From the NCBI GenBank assembly GCA_035517515.1, contig DATIYQ010000198.1:1-13845 (forward strand): a stretch of DNA of 13,845 nt. The letters run 5' to 3'. The notes beneath the pieces were generated by a model, which was given only the letters and a program-made list of their open reading frames with translations, was not told where the DNA came from and searched no databases. This stretch comes from JOPF136 sp035517515 (GTDB lineage Bacteria > Acidobacteriota > Terriglobia > Acidiferrales > UBA7541). The translations under genes were made by a program, and so were the position numbers. Positions within the stretch are counted from its first letter, which is position 1. Every line of letters starts with the position of its first letter. Shown in pieces: positions 4,578 through 13,845 of the stretch.

Positions 4578-6818
4578 ATGGGGGAGCAAAAACTAGTCAC
4601 GTTGACGATTGACGGGCGCGCCGTCTCCGTCCCTCCCGGCACGCTGGTCATCGAAGCCGCCCGGCGCATGGGCATCGAGGTGCCTTCCTTCTGCTATTAC
4701 CCCGGACTATCTCTCCAGGCGGCCTGCCGCATGTGCCTGGTGGAAATCGAGAAAGCCCCGAAGCTGCAAACCGCCTGCACCGTGGTGGGCGTGGACGGCA
4801 TGGTGGTGCGCACGGACTCACCCCAGGTCCACCAGGCCCGCAAAAACATGCTCGAGTTCCTGCTCACCAATCATCCCCTGGATTGCCCGGTCTGCGACAA
4901 GGGCGGCGAATGCGAGCTTCAGGATATGGTGTTCCGCTACGGGGCAGACACCAGCCGCTTTGTCGAAGAAAAAATTCACGAGCCGGAAGAGAAGTGGTCG
5001 GAGTTGGTGTATTACGACGGGCCGCGCTGCATCCTTTGCTTCCGCTGCGTGCGCGTGTGCGACGAGGGACTGGACGTGAAGGCCCTGGGAGTTGGCCAGC
5101 GTGGAGCCTACTCCACGATTATTCCCAACCGCGGCGACCACTTGGAGTGCGAAGAGTGCGGCATGTGCATCGACGTGTGCCCGGTCGGCGCGCTTACCAG
5201 CGGCGCCTACCGTTACAAGACGCGGCCCTGGGAGATGGCTTACAAATCCACCATCTGCACCCACTGCTCCAATGGCTGCAAGACCACTCTTTCGGTGCGC
5301 AACAACCACATCCTGCGGGCCAACAACCGCGACCTTTCCGGAATCAACCGGGAATTTCTGTGCGTGAAGGGCCGCTTCGGATTCGATTTCACTTCTCATC
5401 CGGACCGTTTGCGCCAGCCGCTGGTGAGGAAAAACGGCGCGCTCGAACCCTGCACCTGGGAAGCCGGGATGAAGGAGGCGGCCGCGCGCCTGGCCGCCAT
5501 CCACAAAGCGCACGGGCCGCAGGCCATCGGCTTCATCGGCTCGAATCGCACCACCAACGAAGAAAACTACATGCTCGGGCGCCTGGCGCGCGCGGTCGTC
5601 GGCACCAATAACATTGACCACCCGCGCACCGCGGACTATGCCGGGCTGGCCGCCGCCCTGGGCACCCCCGCGGTTGCGGCGCAGCGCGCACTGACTATGG
5701 AGGCGCTGGGAGAAGCCCGCGCCATCCTCCTGATCGGCAACGATTCCGGCCTCCAGAATCCCCTGGTTGACTGGCGCATCCGCGAAGCGGTGCGGCACCA
5801 CGGCGCGCGCGTGTGGGTGATCCACTCCGAGCCGGTGAAATTGGGCAAGCGTGCCGCGCAATTCGCAAAGATTCCGGCGGGAACAGAAGCCGCGGCCGTG
5901 CGTGCCCTGGCAGGAAAGGGACCCGCGCCCGAAGGCGCGGAGCCCGCGCTGGCGGCGGTGAAGAAAGCCGTGGCCGCGGAGAGCGATGTGGCTATCCTCT
6001 TCGGAGCCGGCGTTCAAGGTCCCGCCGTCGCGGACCTGGTGGCCTGGGGCAACGCATTGCCCGGCCGCGCGCGCTACATGCCCCTGGGAGATTACGCGAA
6101 CTCGCGCGGCGCCGCGGATATGGGATTGCTCCCTGCTGCCCTGCCCGGCTACGGGCATATCGCGGATGCCGCGGCGAGCAGCCACTTCTCCAAACTCTGG
6201 GGTGCGCCGCTCCCGCAGTCGCAGGGCATGACCGTGCTCGAGATGTTGAAGGCAGCCACCGCCGGAAAACTGAAAGCTCTCTACGTGGTGGGCGCAAATC
6301 CGTTCCGCTCGGCGGGCATCTCCGAGCGTCCTGCGGGGCTGGAACTCCTGGTCGTACAGGAATTATTCCCCACGGAAACCGCGCGCCAGGCGGACATCGT
6401 GCTTCCCGCGGCCTGCGCATACGAAAAGGACGGAACCGTCACCAACACCGCGGGCGAAGTGCAGTTATTGCGGAAGGCCTCGGATCCTCCCGGGTTGCGC
6501 AGTGACTTCGATCTGTTGCGCATCCTTTCCCATCAACTGGAGCAGCAAGGCCTGGGCAAAGCCATCCATGCGCGCAATTGGGAAGCCGTGTTCGAAGAAA
6601 TTCGCAGCGAAGTGCCGGGATACGGGATTTCCCTGCCCTCCCTGCTGGCCGGGGGCGCGGAGTTGGCCGCGGCGTGCGCCACCCCCAATGGCCATGCGCC
6701 CTACGATGTTCCCGCCGGTGCCATCCGCTCGGCCGGCGATTCGCTCTTCACCAGCGGCACCCTGGGCCGCTACTGCACGATGATGGAGTCGCTGGCGGAA
6801 GCAGGGGCCAAACCATGA
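4578..6818 (+). CDS. nuoG: NADH-quinone oxidoreductase subunit G (75 kDa subunit)
   Basis: Largest peripheral-arm subunit; carries most of the Fe-S chain taking electrons from NuoF. The protein has 746 residues. N1b [2Fe-2S] ligands are Cys39, Cys50, Cys53 and Cys67; N5 is His99, Cys103, Cys106 and Cys112 (HxxxCxxCxxxxxC). The next domain has CILCFRCVRVC (Cys151/154/157/161) and CEECGMCIDVCP (Cys191/194/197/201), a full two-cluster ferredoxin pattern and not only the N4 set. N7 ligands Cys227, Cys230, Cys234 and Cys262 follow, then a molybdopterin-oxidoreductase-like domain (about 285-690) that in complex I binds no molybdenum. ATG 4578 is chosen because the ferredoxin fold starts there (KLVTLTIDGRAVSVPPGT); in-frame codons back to 4482 read through the REP-like repeat and are rejected. 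Only a weak GCGGA precedes the ATG. The stop overlaps nuoH as ATGA. Confidence 0.96.
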   Translation: MGEQKLVTLTIDGRAVSVPPGTLVIEAARRMGIEVPSFCYYPGLSLQAACRMCLVEIEKAPKLQTACTVVGVDGMVVRTDSPQVHQARKNMLEFLLTNHPLDCPVCDKGGECELQDMVFRYGADTSRFVEEKIHEPEEKWSELVYYDGPRCILCFRCVRVCDEGLDVKALGVGQRGAYSTIIPNRGDHLECEECGMCIDVCPVGALTSGAYRYKTRPWEMAYKSTICTHCSNGCKTTLSVRNNHILRANNRDLSGINREFLCVKGRFGFDFTSHPDRLRQPLVRKNGALEPCTWEAGMKEAAARLAAIHKAHGPQAIGFIGSNRTTNEENYMLGRLARAVVGTNNIDHPRTADYAGLAAALGTPAVAAQRALTMEALGEARAILLIGNDSGLQNPLVDWRIREAVRHHGARVWVIHSEPVKLGKRAAQFAKIPAGTEAAAVRALAGKGPAPEGAEPALAAVKKAVAAESDVAILFGAGVQGPAVADLVAWGNALPGRARYMPLGDYANSRGAADMGLLPAALPGYGHIADAAASSHFSKLWGAPLPQSQGMTVLEMLKAATAGKLKALYVVGANPFRSAGISERPAGLELLVVQELFPTETARQADIVLPAACAYEKDGTVTNTAGEVQLLRKASDPPGLRSDFDLLRILSHQLEQQGLGKAIHARNWEAVFEEIRSEVPGYGISLPSLLAGGAELAAACATPNGHAPYDVPAGAIRSAGDSLFTSGTLGRYCTMMESLAEAGAKP

Positions 6819-8029
6819 GCGCCTTCCTCGCTTCCTATGCCGATCTGCTCATCAGCGTGGTCAAAGTGCTCGCCGTGATGCTGGTGCTGCTGACCACCGT
6901 GGCTTATTTGAGCTGGTTCGAGCGCAAGGTGGTCGCCCACATGCAATCCCGTTGGGGCCCGGAGCGCGTGGGACCCTATGGCCTCGTCCAGCCGCTGGCG
7001 GATGGCGCGAAATTTCTTTTCAAGGAAGATCCCACGCCGGAAGGTGTGGATCGCTTCGTTTATTTTTTTGCCCCCTTCCTCGCGCTGGCGCTGGCCATGA
7101 GCACCATCGCAGTGATTCCCTTGGGCCCCGGGCAGCTCGAGATTTTCGGGCACCGCACCTGGTTTTCCGTGGCCGAGGTGGACCTGAGCCTGCTGGTCGT
7201 CTTTGCCCTGACCGCGCTCAGCGTCTACGGCGTGGCCCTGGCCGGCTGGGCTTCGAACAGCAAATACCCGCTGTTGGGGGGCCTGCGTAGTTCGGCGCAA
7301 ATGCTCAGCTATGAGCTCTCCATGACCATGTCGGTGGTGGGCATCGTGCTGATGACCAATACCTTCAGTTTGCGGCAGATCGTGGAGGCGCAGCGCGGCG
7401 GCCACGGCGGCTTGCAGCACTGGTTTTTCCTCTCCCAGTTTCTCGGATTTGTCTGCTTCTCGATTTCCGCCGTGGCAGAAACCAATCGCGCGCCCTTTGA
7501 TCTGGTGGAAGCAGAGCAGGAACTGGTGGGCGGCTTTCACACCGAGTATGCCAGCTTCAAATTCGCCATGTTTTTCATGGCCGAATACGCGGCCATGGTC
7601 ACCGTCTCGCTCATGGTTTCTGTGCTCTTTTTCGGCGGATATCTCTCGCCGTTTCCGGATACCCCCGCGTTCCACTGGACCTGGTATCTCCCTGCGGCCT
7701 CCGCGCTGGCCGGCGGCGCGGCGCTCTTCTTCAACGGCATTCGCTACCACACCCCGCAGGGCCGCATGGTGCTTCCGGTGATCGCCCTGGTGCTGATCGG
7801 TGTGGGCGTGCTCTGCGCCCTGCCCGCGGTCATCGGCGTGATTCAGGGTCCCTTCTGGCTGGCGGCCAAGGTGTTTGTCCTTCTGTTCACCTACGTGTGG
7901 CTGCGCGGCACCCTCCCGCGCTTGCGCTACGACCAGCTGATGAACTTCGGCTGGAAATTCCTTCTGCCGCTTTCGCTCGCCAATGTGCTGCTCACCAGCC
8001 TGCTGCTGGCGCGGAGCTTTTCCTCATGA
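6815..8029 (+). CDS. nuoH: NADH-quinone oxidoreductase subunit H, long form
   Basis: Membrane subunit (ND1 homologue) that forms the entry of the quinone channel and joins the peripheral arm to the pumping arm. Family motifs: ERKVVAHMQSRWGPERVGPYGLVQPLADGAKFLFKED split over 36-71, and the acidic quinone-side loop AETNRAPFDLVEAEQELVGG (221-240), then HTEYASFKFAMFFMAEY, and RGTLPRLRYDQLM (364-376) near the end. At 404 residues it is longer than the usual 320-375. The excess sits at about 281-343, between the FFGGYLSPF motif and GPFWLAAKVF, and contains two further hydrophobic segments. The start ATG 6815 overlaps the nuoG stop and follows AGGGG (6803-6807). The stop overlaps nuoJ as ATGA, so nuoI, normally next, is absent. 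Confidence 0.96.
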   Translation: MSAFLASYADLLISVVKVLAVMLVLLTTVAYLSWFERKVVAHMQSRWGPERVGPYGLVQPLADGAKFLFKEDPTPEGVDRFVYFFAPFLALALAMSTIAVIPLGPGQLEIFGHRTWFSVAEVDLSLLVVFALTALSVYGVALAGWASNSKYPLLGGLRSSAQMLSYELSMTMSVVGIVLMTNTFSLRQIVEAQRGGHGGLQHWFFLSQFLGFVCFSISAVAETNRAPFDLVEAEQELVGGFHTEYASFKFAMFFMAEYAAMVTVSLMVSVLFFGGYLSPFPDTPAFHWTWYLPAASALAGGAALFFNGIRYHTPQGRMVLPVIALVLIGVGVLCALPAVIGVIQGPFWLAAKVFVLLFTYVWLRGTLPRLRYDQLMNFGWKFLLPLSLANVLLTSLLLARSFSS

Positions 8030-8520
8030 CCCCGGAGCTCATTCTCTTCTTCGTGCTCGCGGGAGTGGCCCTGGCCGGGGCCATCAATCTGATCGTGCAA
8101 ACCCACCCGATTCACAGCGCGCTCTCGCTGATCGTGGTGATGGTGGCTCTGGCCGGCATCTACCTGCTGCTCGGCGCGGAATTGCTGGCCGCGGTCCAGA
8201 TCATCGTCTATGCCGGCGCCATCATGGTTTTGTTTGTGTTCACCATCATGCTCTTGAATGCCGGCGAGGAGGAACGAACCTCCTGGAGCCGCGCGGCCAC
8301 CTGGGTGGGCATCCCGTTGGCCGTGCTGCTCACCGTCGTGCTGGGCTGGCGCATGGCCCAGTCCGGACCGGTGCCCGTCCTGGCCGCGGAGACGGGATCG
8401 GTTTCTCGCCGCCTTTCGGAGCTGCTCTTCACCAGCTACGTGTTCCCGTTTGAGCTGACTTCGATCCTGATTCTGGTGGCCATTCTCGGGGCGGTGGTAT
8501 TGGCGAAACGGGATTTCTGA
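8026..8520 (+). CDS. nuoJ: NADH-quinone oxidoreductase subunit J
   Basis: Membrane subunit (ND6 homologue) next to NuoA, NuoH and NuoK, part of the path passing conformational or electrostatic signals to the pumps. The protein has 164 residues with five hydrophobic segments. The third helix, with VQIIVYAGAIMVLFVF (57-72), is the family's hallmark and the site of the functional pi-bulge in known structures. The C-terminal helix ends with AILGAVVLAKRDF, also typical. ATG 8026 lies inside the nuoH stop (ATGA), with GGAG at 8013-8016, so the two are translationally coupled. A further 109 bp separate it from nuoK. Confidence 0.95.
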   Translation: MTPELILFFVLAGVALAGAINLIVQTHPIHSALSLIVVMVALAGIYLLLGAELLAAVQIIVYAGAIMVLFVFTIMLLNAGEEERTSWSRAATWVGIPLAVLLTVVLGWRMAQSGPVPVLAAETGSVSRRLSELLFTSYVFPFELTSILILVAILGAVVLAKRDF

Positions 8521-8614
8521 CCGGCGGGGGCGGGTGCCTGCTGCCGCGGTTCAGGTGGTCGAGCGCGTCCTGTGGGCGCGCAGGGAATGGCGGAGAACGC
8601 CGCCGTCAGGTCCC

Positions 8615-8627
8615 GGAGAAGGGGGAG
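8615..8627 (+). promoter_or_regulatory. Purine-rich ribosome-binding site that sets a TTG start for nuoK
   Basis: GGAGAAGGGGGAG lies 2-12 bp before the TTG at 8630. It is the strongest Shine-Dalgarno-like run in the nuoJ-nuoK gap and there is no in-frame ATG near it, which decides the TTG start. Confidence 0.6.
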
Positions 8628-8629
8628 AA

Positions 8630-8931
8630 TTGCCGGCGGCATCCTATGCCATCGTTTTGAGCGCGATTCTGTTTGGAATCGGCGCGCTCGGATTCGTGTT
8701 CAAACGCAACATCATCACCATTTTCATGTCCATCGAGCTGATGCTGAACGCCGTGAATCTTTCCTTTGTGGCCTTCAGCCGCCTGCTGCACGTGCTCGAT
8801 GGTCAGGTGTTTGTGTTCTTTGTAATCGTTGTGGCCGCGGCGGAGGCTTCGGTGGGCATGGCCATCATCCTCCAGGTGGCTCGCAACCGGCATTCGCTGA
8901 ACATTGAGCGCATTGACCTGCTGAAACTCTA

Positions 8932-8932
<1 letters not shown>
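8630..8932 (+). CDS. nuoK: NADH-quinone oxidoreductase subunit K
   Basis: Small membrane subunit (ND4L homologue) with three transmembrane helices, part of the proton path between NuoJ and NuoN. With the TTG start at 8630 the protein is 100 residues, exactly the length of E. coli NuoK, and the two essential glutamates fall at the same numbers, Glu36 (MSIELMLNAVNL) and Glu72 (AAAEASVG). A GTG at 8534 in the same frame would add 32 arginine- and proline-rich residues unlike any NuoK and has no good ribosome-binding site. Its stop overlaps the nuoL start (TAATG). Confidence 0.94.
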
Positions 8933-10878
<1,946 letters not shown>

Positions 10879-10882
10879 CGCC

Positions 10883-12508
10883 ATGCCCACCTACCTGCTC
10901 ACCGTGATCACCTTCCTCCCGCTGGCCGGGGGCTTGATCCTGCTGCTCTTCGAGGAGCGGGAGGAGGAATGGATTCGCCGCGGCGCCCTGGGCGTCTCTG
11001 CGTTCACTTTTGTGATTTCGCTGGCCCTGCTGGCCGGTTTCCAATCTTCCGTGTCTGGCTATCAGTTCCAGGAACTCCACAAGTGGACGGAGAGCCCAAC
11101 CATCCGTTATCACCTGGGCGTGGACGGGCTCAGCCTGTGGCTCGTGCTGCTCACTACTTTTCTCACGCCTCTGGCCGTGCTTTGCTCCTGGAAAGGCATC
11201 GGCCAACGCGTGCGCGAATTCCACGCCCTGCTGCTGGTGCTCGAAGCCGCGATGATCGGCGTGTTCGTGTCCCTGGACCTGGTTCTCTTTTTCTTCTTCT
11301 TCGAAATCATGCTCATCCCCATGTTCTTCCTCATTGGGATTTGGGGACATGAGCGGCGGATTTATGCCGCCGTCAAATTCGTCTTGTACACCATGGCCGG
11401 CTCGATTCTGATGCTCGTGGCCATCGTGGCCCTTTACAACATCACCGGTTCCTTCGACCTCGCCGTGATCCAGCAGTTGCTGATGACCAACAAGCGGTTG
11501 CCGGTCGGGACAGAGCGGCTGCTGTTCCTGGCATTCTTTGCCGCCTTCGCCATCAAAGTGCCGCTCTTCCCATTGCACACCTGGCTGCCCGATGCGCACG
11601 TGGAAGCGCCAACGGCCGGCTCCGTGATTCTGGCCGGGGTGCTGCTGAAGATCGGCACCTACGGCTTGATGCGCTTCTGCCTGCCGCTCTTTCCGGAGGC
11701 GTCGCGTTATTTCGCTCCTTGGGTGGGGGCGCTGGCCATTATTGGAATCATCTACGGGGCCCTGGTGGCCATGGTGCAGCCGAATTACAAGAAACTCGTG
11801 GCCTACACCTCGGTCAGCCATCTGGGTTTCGTGGTTCTGGGTATCTTTTCGTTCACCCAGATTGGCATGCAGGGCGCCGTGTACCAGATGCTGAACCACG
11901 GAATTTCGACCGGAGGCCTGTTCCTCGCGGCGGGCATGCTCTACGACCGGCGGCACACCCACGAAATTGATCAGTTCGGCGGCCTGGCCACTCCCATGCC
12001 CGTCTTCTCAACTCTCTTCCTGGTGGTCTGCCTCTCCTCCGCCGGTCTGCCGCTGCTCAACGGCTTCGTGGGAGAATTTCTGATTTTGAACGGCGCGTTT
12101 GACCGCAGCCCGGTCTGGGGGACCCTCGCGGCCACCGGCGTGATTCTTTCCGCCGTGTATCTGTTGTGGAGTTATCAACGGCTGATCTACGGTCCGGTGA
12201 CCGTGGAGAAAAATGCTGCGCTGCCGGATCTCTCCCACCGCGAGATGTTCTCCCTGGTGGCCATTTGCGTGATGGCCCTGTTCATGGGAGTCGCCTCCCC
12301 GCTCTTCACCCGGCGGTCCGAGGTCACCGTCCAGCGCATCCGCATGGAAATGCAGGCCAACCGCGCCTATAACGCTGCACGCACGGGTGCCATCCCGCCG
12401 CCGTGCAGCGCGGCAAACCGGACTCCGCCCTCCACCTGCGGGCCCGCCGCGGATGCTGTCGCCGAAGACGCTTCCCTGTCCACTCCTGGAAAGGCAGGTC
12501 AGCCCTAG
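10883..12508 (+). CDS. nuoM: NADH-quinone oxidoreductase subunit M
   Basis: Middle antiporter-like proton pump (ND4 homologue). The protein has 541 residues. Pump residues are present: Glu141 in FFFFFEIMLIPMFFLIG, Lys225 in AFAIKVPLFPLHTWLPDAH, Lys256 in AGVLLKIGTYGLMRF, and Glu398 in GFVGEFLIL. About 14 hydrophobic segments can be seen up to residue 475. After the last helix comes a hydrophilic tail (about 490-541) rich in Ala, Pro and Ser with two cysteines, longer than in E. coli NuoM (509 residues) and of low complexity. The ATG at 10883 has only a weak TTGGGA upstream. The stop TAG is directly followed by the nuoN ATG. Confidence 0.97.
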   Translation: MPTYLLTVITFLPLAGGLILLLFEEREEEWIRRGALGVSAFTFVISLALLAGFQSSVSGYQFQELHKWTESPTIRYHLGVDGLSLWLVLLTTFLTPLAVLCSWKGIGQRVREFHALLLVLEAAMIGVFVSLDLVLFFFFFEIMLIPMFFLIGIWGHERRIYAAVKFVLYTMAGSILMLVAIVALYNITGSFDLAVIQQLLMTNKRLPVGTERLLFLAFFAAFAIKVPLFPLHTWLPDAHVEAPTAGSVILAGVLLKIGTYGLMRFCLPLFPEASRYFAPWVGALAIIGIIYGALVAMVQPNYKKLVAYTSVSHLGFVVLGIFSFTQIGMQGAVYQMLNHGISTGGLFLAAGMLYDRRHTHEIDQFGGLATPMPVFSTLFLVVCLSSAGLPLLNGFVGEFLILNGAFDRSPVWGTLAATGVILSAVYLLWSYQRLIYGPVTVEKNAALPDLSHREMFSLVAICVMALFMGVASPLFTRRSEVTVQRIRMEMQANRAYNAARTGAIPPPCSAANRTPPSTCGPAADAVAEDASLSTPGKAGQP

Positions 12509-13845
12509 ATGCCCGGCTCTGCCTACACCTTCCGGCCGGAAGATCTCTACCGCCTGGCGCCCGTGTTCGTGGCCTGCGGTTTTGGAATTTTGATCATGGT
12601 GGTGGATCCCTTTGTGCCTGCAGGCAAGCGGGAGGGAGTGGCGCGCCTGGGAGTGTTCGGCGGGCTGGCCGCGCTGCTTTCCGTGGCCCTGGCCGCGCGG
12701 CATACGGGCGCCGCGTTCTCCGGCCTGGTGTCCGTGGATCCCTTCAGCCTCTTCTTCTTCCTCGGAATTTTCTCCTTCGCGGTGCTGGCCATGCTCGGCT
12801 CGCTGGACTACCTGGAACGCGAAGGATTGCAGCACGGTGAATACTACGCCCTGATGCTCTTTGCCGCCGCCGGCATGGCGGTGATGGCTTCTGCGCAGGA
12901 GTTGCTTACTGCTTTCATCGGCCTGGAGGCCAGCAGCATCTCCAGCTATATCCTGGCCGGCTATCGCCGCAACGCGCCCAAATCCAATGAATCCGCCCTG
13001 AAGTATTTTCTGCTGGGCTCTTTTGCCACTGCTTTCTTCCTCTACGGGGCGGCCATTCTCTTCGGAGCCACGGGCTCTACGCGCCTGGCGGTGATCGGCA
13101 GGGCCGTGAGCACTTCACGCGCCGCGCCGGATCTGCTGGCGCTGGGCAGCGCCCTGGTTCTGGTGGGCCTCGCCTTCAAAGTCGCGGCCGCCCCCTTCCA
13201 GTTCTGGACCCCGGACGTTTACGAGGGCGCGCCCTCCCCGGTCACCGGTCTCTTCGCCAGCGGGCCCAAGGCCGCGGCCTTTGCCATTTTGGTCCGCGTC
13301 TTCTACTGCGCGTTTGGCACCGCGGAGAGCACCTGGTTCTGGCCGGTTTGGGGCTCCGCGGTGCTCACCATGTCTCTGGGCAACCTGGCTGCCGTGGTGC
13401 AGACCAACGTGAAGCGCATGCTGGCCTATTCCTCGATCGCGCACGCCGGCTATGTGCTGGTCGCCTTCGCCGCCAATAGCGCCCTGGGAGTGGCTGCGCT
13501 CCTCTTCTACCTGCTCACCTACGGCTTGGCCAAACTGGGCGCCTTTACCCTGCTCTCTCATCTGGGCGACACCGGGGAGCGCCGCCTGGAGATCCAGGAT
13601 CTGGCCGGCCTGGGCCGCACCCGTCCGCTGGCCGCCGCGTGCATGTCCGTCTATCTGCTCTCGCTGATGGGCCTGCCGATTACCGCGGGTTTCTTGGGAA
13701 AACTCTACATCCTGAAAGCGGCGCTCGATTCTCAACTCAGCGGCCTGGCCATTGTGCTGGCGGTGAACAGCGTCATTTCCGCCTACTACTACCTGCGCGT
13801 GGTCCGGGTGATGTATTTCGACGAGCCCTCGGCGGAATGGCAGCC
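12509..13845 (+). CDS. nuoN: NADH-quinone oxidoreductase subunit N, 3' end missing
   Basis: Proximal antiporter-like proton pump (ND2 homologue). The frame stays open from ATG 12509 to the right edge, 445 codons, so the gene is cut by the window and not broken; perhaps 30-60 residues are missing. Pump residues are in place: Glu140 in IGLEASSISSYILAGYRRN, Lys224 in AFKVAAAPFQFWTPDVYEGAPSP split at 222-244, Lys254 in ASGPKAAAF, Lys342 in YGLAKLGAF, and Lys398 in GFLGKLYIL. The gene starts on the base after the nuoM stop, with GGAAAGGCAGG (12488-12498) upstream. It is normally the last gene of a nuo operon. Confidence 0.96.
   Translation, partial: MPGSAYTFRPEDLYRLAPVFVACGFGILIMVVDPFVPAGKREGVARLGVFGGLAALLSVALAARHTGAAFSGLVSVDPFSLFFFLGIFSFAVLAMLGSLDYLEREGLQHGEYYALMLFAAAGMAVMASAQELLTAFIGLEASSISSYILAGYRRNAPKSNESALKYFLLGSFATAFFLYGAAILFGATGSTRLAVIGRAVSTSRAAPDLLALGSALVLVGLAFKVAAAPFQFWTPDVYEGAPSPVTGLFASGPKAAAFAILVRVFYCAFGTAESTWFWPVWGSAVLTMSLGNLAAVVQTNVKRMLAYSSIAHAGYVLVAFAANSALGVAALLFYLLTYGLAKLGAFTLLSHLGDTGERRLEIQDLAGLGRTRPLAAACMSVYLLSLMGLPITAGFLGKLYILKAALDSQLSGLAIVLAVNSVISAYYYLRVVRVMYFDEPSAEWQ

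Noticed and set aside
4818..6185. Minus-strand open frame (455 codons) opposite nuoG
   Set aside because: Same reason: antisense shadow of nuoG codons with no protein motif.
2608..6818. NuoEF plus NuoG as a bidirectional hydrogenase or formate dehydrogenase diaphorase module
   Set aside because: The gene for a hydrogenase or formate dehydrogenase catalytic subunit is absent, and A, C, D, H, J, K, L, M and N flank these genes in complex I order, so complex I is the simpler reading.
8534..8629. GTG start that lengthens NuoK by 32 residues
   Set aside because: NuoK is nearly invariant in length and the extension is Arg/Pro-rich with no ribosome-binding site as good as that before TTG 8630.

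Overview
The window is almost entirely one plus-strand operon for respiratory complex I (proton-pumping NADH:quinone oxidoreductase), from nuoA at base 430 to a truncated nuoN at the right edge. The DNA is GC-rich and the coding density is high. Codon choice, a pseudo-palindromic REP-like repeat built on GCACAGGCT/AGCCTGTGC, and the hypothetical protein at the left edge together suggest an acidobacterial-type chromosome. That assignment is an inference from memory of similar sequences and no search was run.

Layout: (1) bases 1-299, minus strand, the start of an unrecognised hypothetical protein that runs off the left edge. (2) Bases 300-429, a divergent intergenic region with a sigma70-type promoter facing nuoA and an overlapping extended -10 facing the other way. 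(3) nuoA, a 128-bp gap where nuoB normally sits, then nuoC and nuoD. (4) A single 603-codon gene that fuses nuoE to nuoF. (5) A 158-bp intergenic stretch with a terminator-like hairpin plus T-tract and a pair of inverted REP-like units. (6) nuoG, nuoH, nuoJ, nuoK, nuoL, nuoM and nuoN (partial), mostly joined by short stop/start overlaps.

Functionally, NuoEF and NuoG form the NADH-oxidising arm (FMN plus Fe-S clusters), NuoC and NuoD form the quinone-side connecting arm, and NuoA, H, J, K, L, M and N form the membrane proton-pumping arm. The catalytic and proton-path residues I looked for are present, so the encoded subunits appear functional. The set is nonetheless incomplete: nuoB (cluster N2) and nuoI (clusters N6a/N6b), the last links of the electron wire to quinone, are absent from their usual positions, and the flanking genes are closed up neatly. 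They must be encoded elsewhere if this is a standard complex I.

The most notable points are the NuoE-NuoF fusion, the missing nuoB and nuoI, an extra four-cysteine set in NuoG compatible with one more [4Fe-4S] cluster than the mitochondrial type, an insertion of about 60 residues in NuoH carrying two extra hydrophobic segments, and a promoter placed so that the nuoA message would be almost leaderless. I saw no new defence, mobile or biosynthetic system here.
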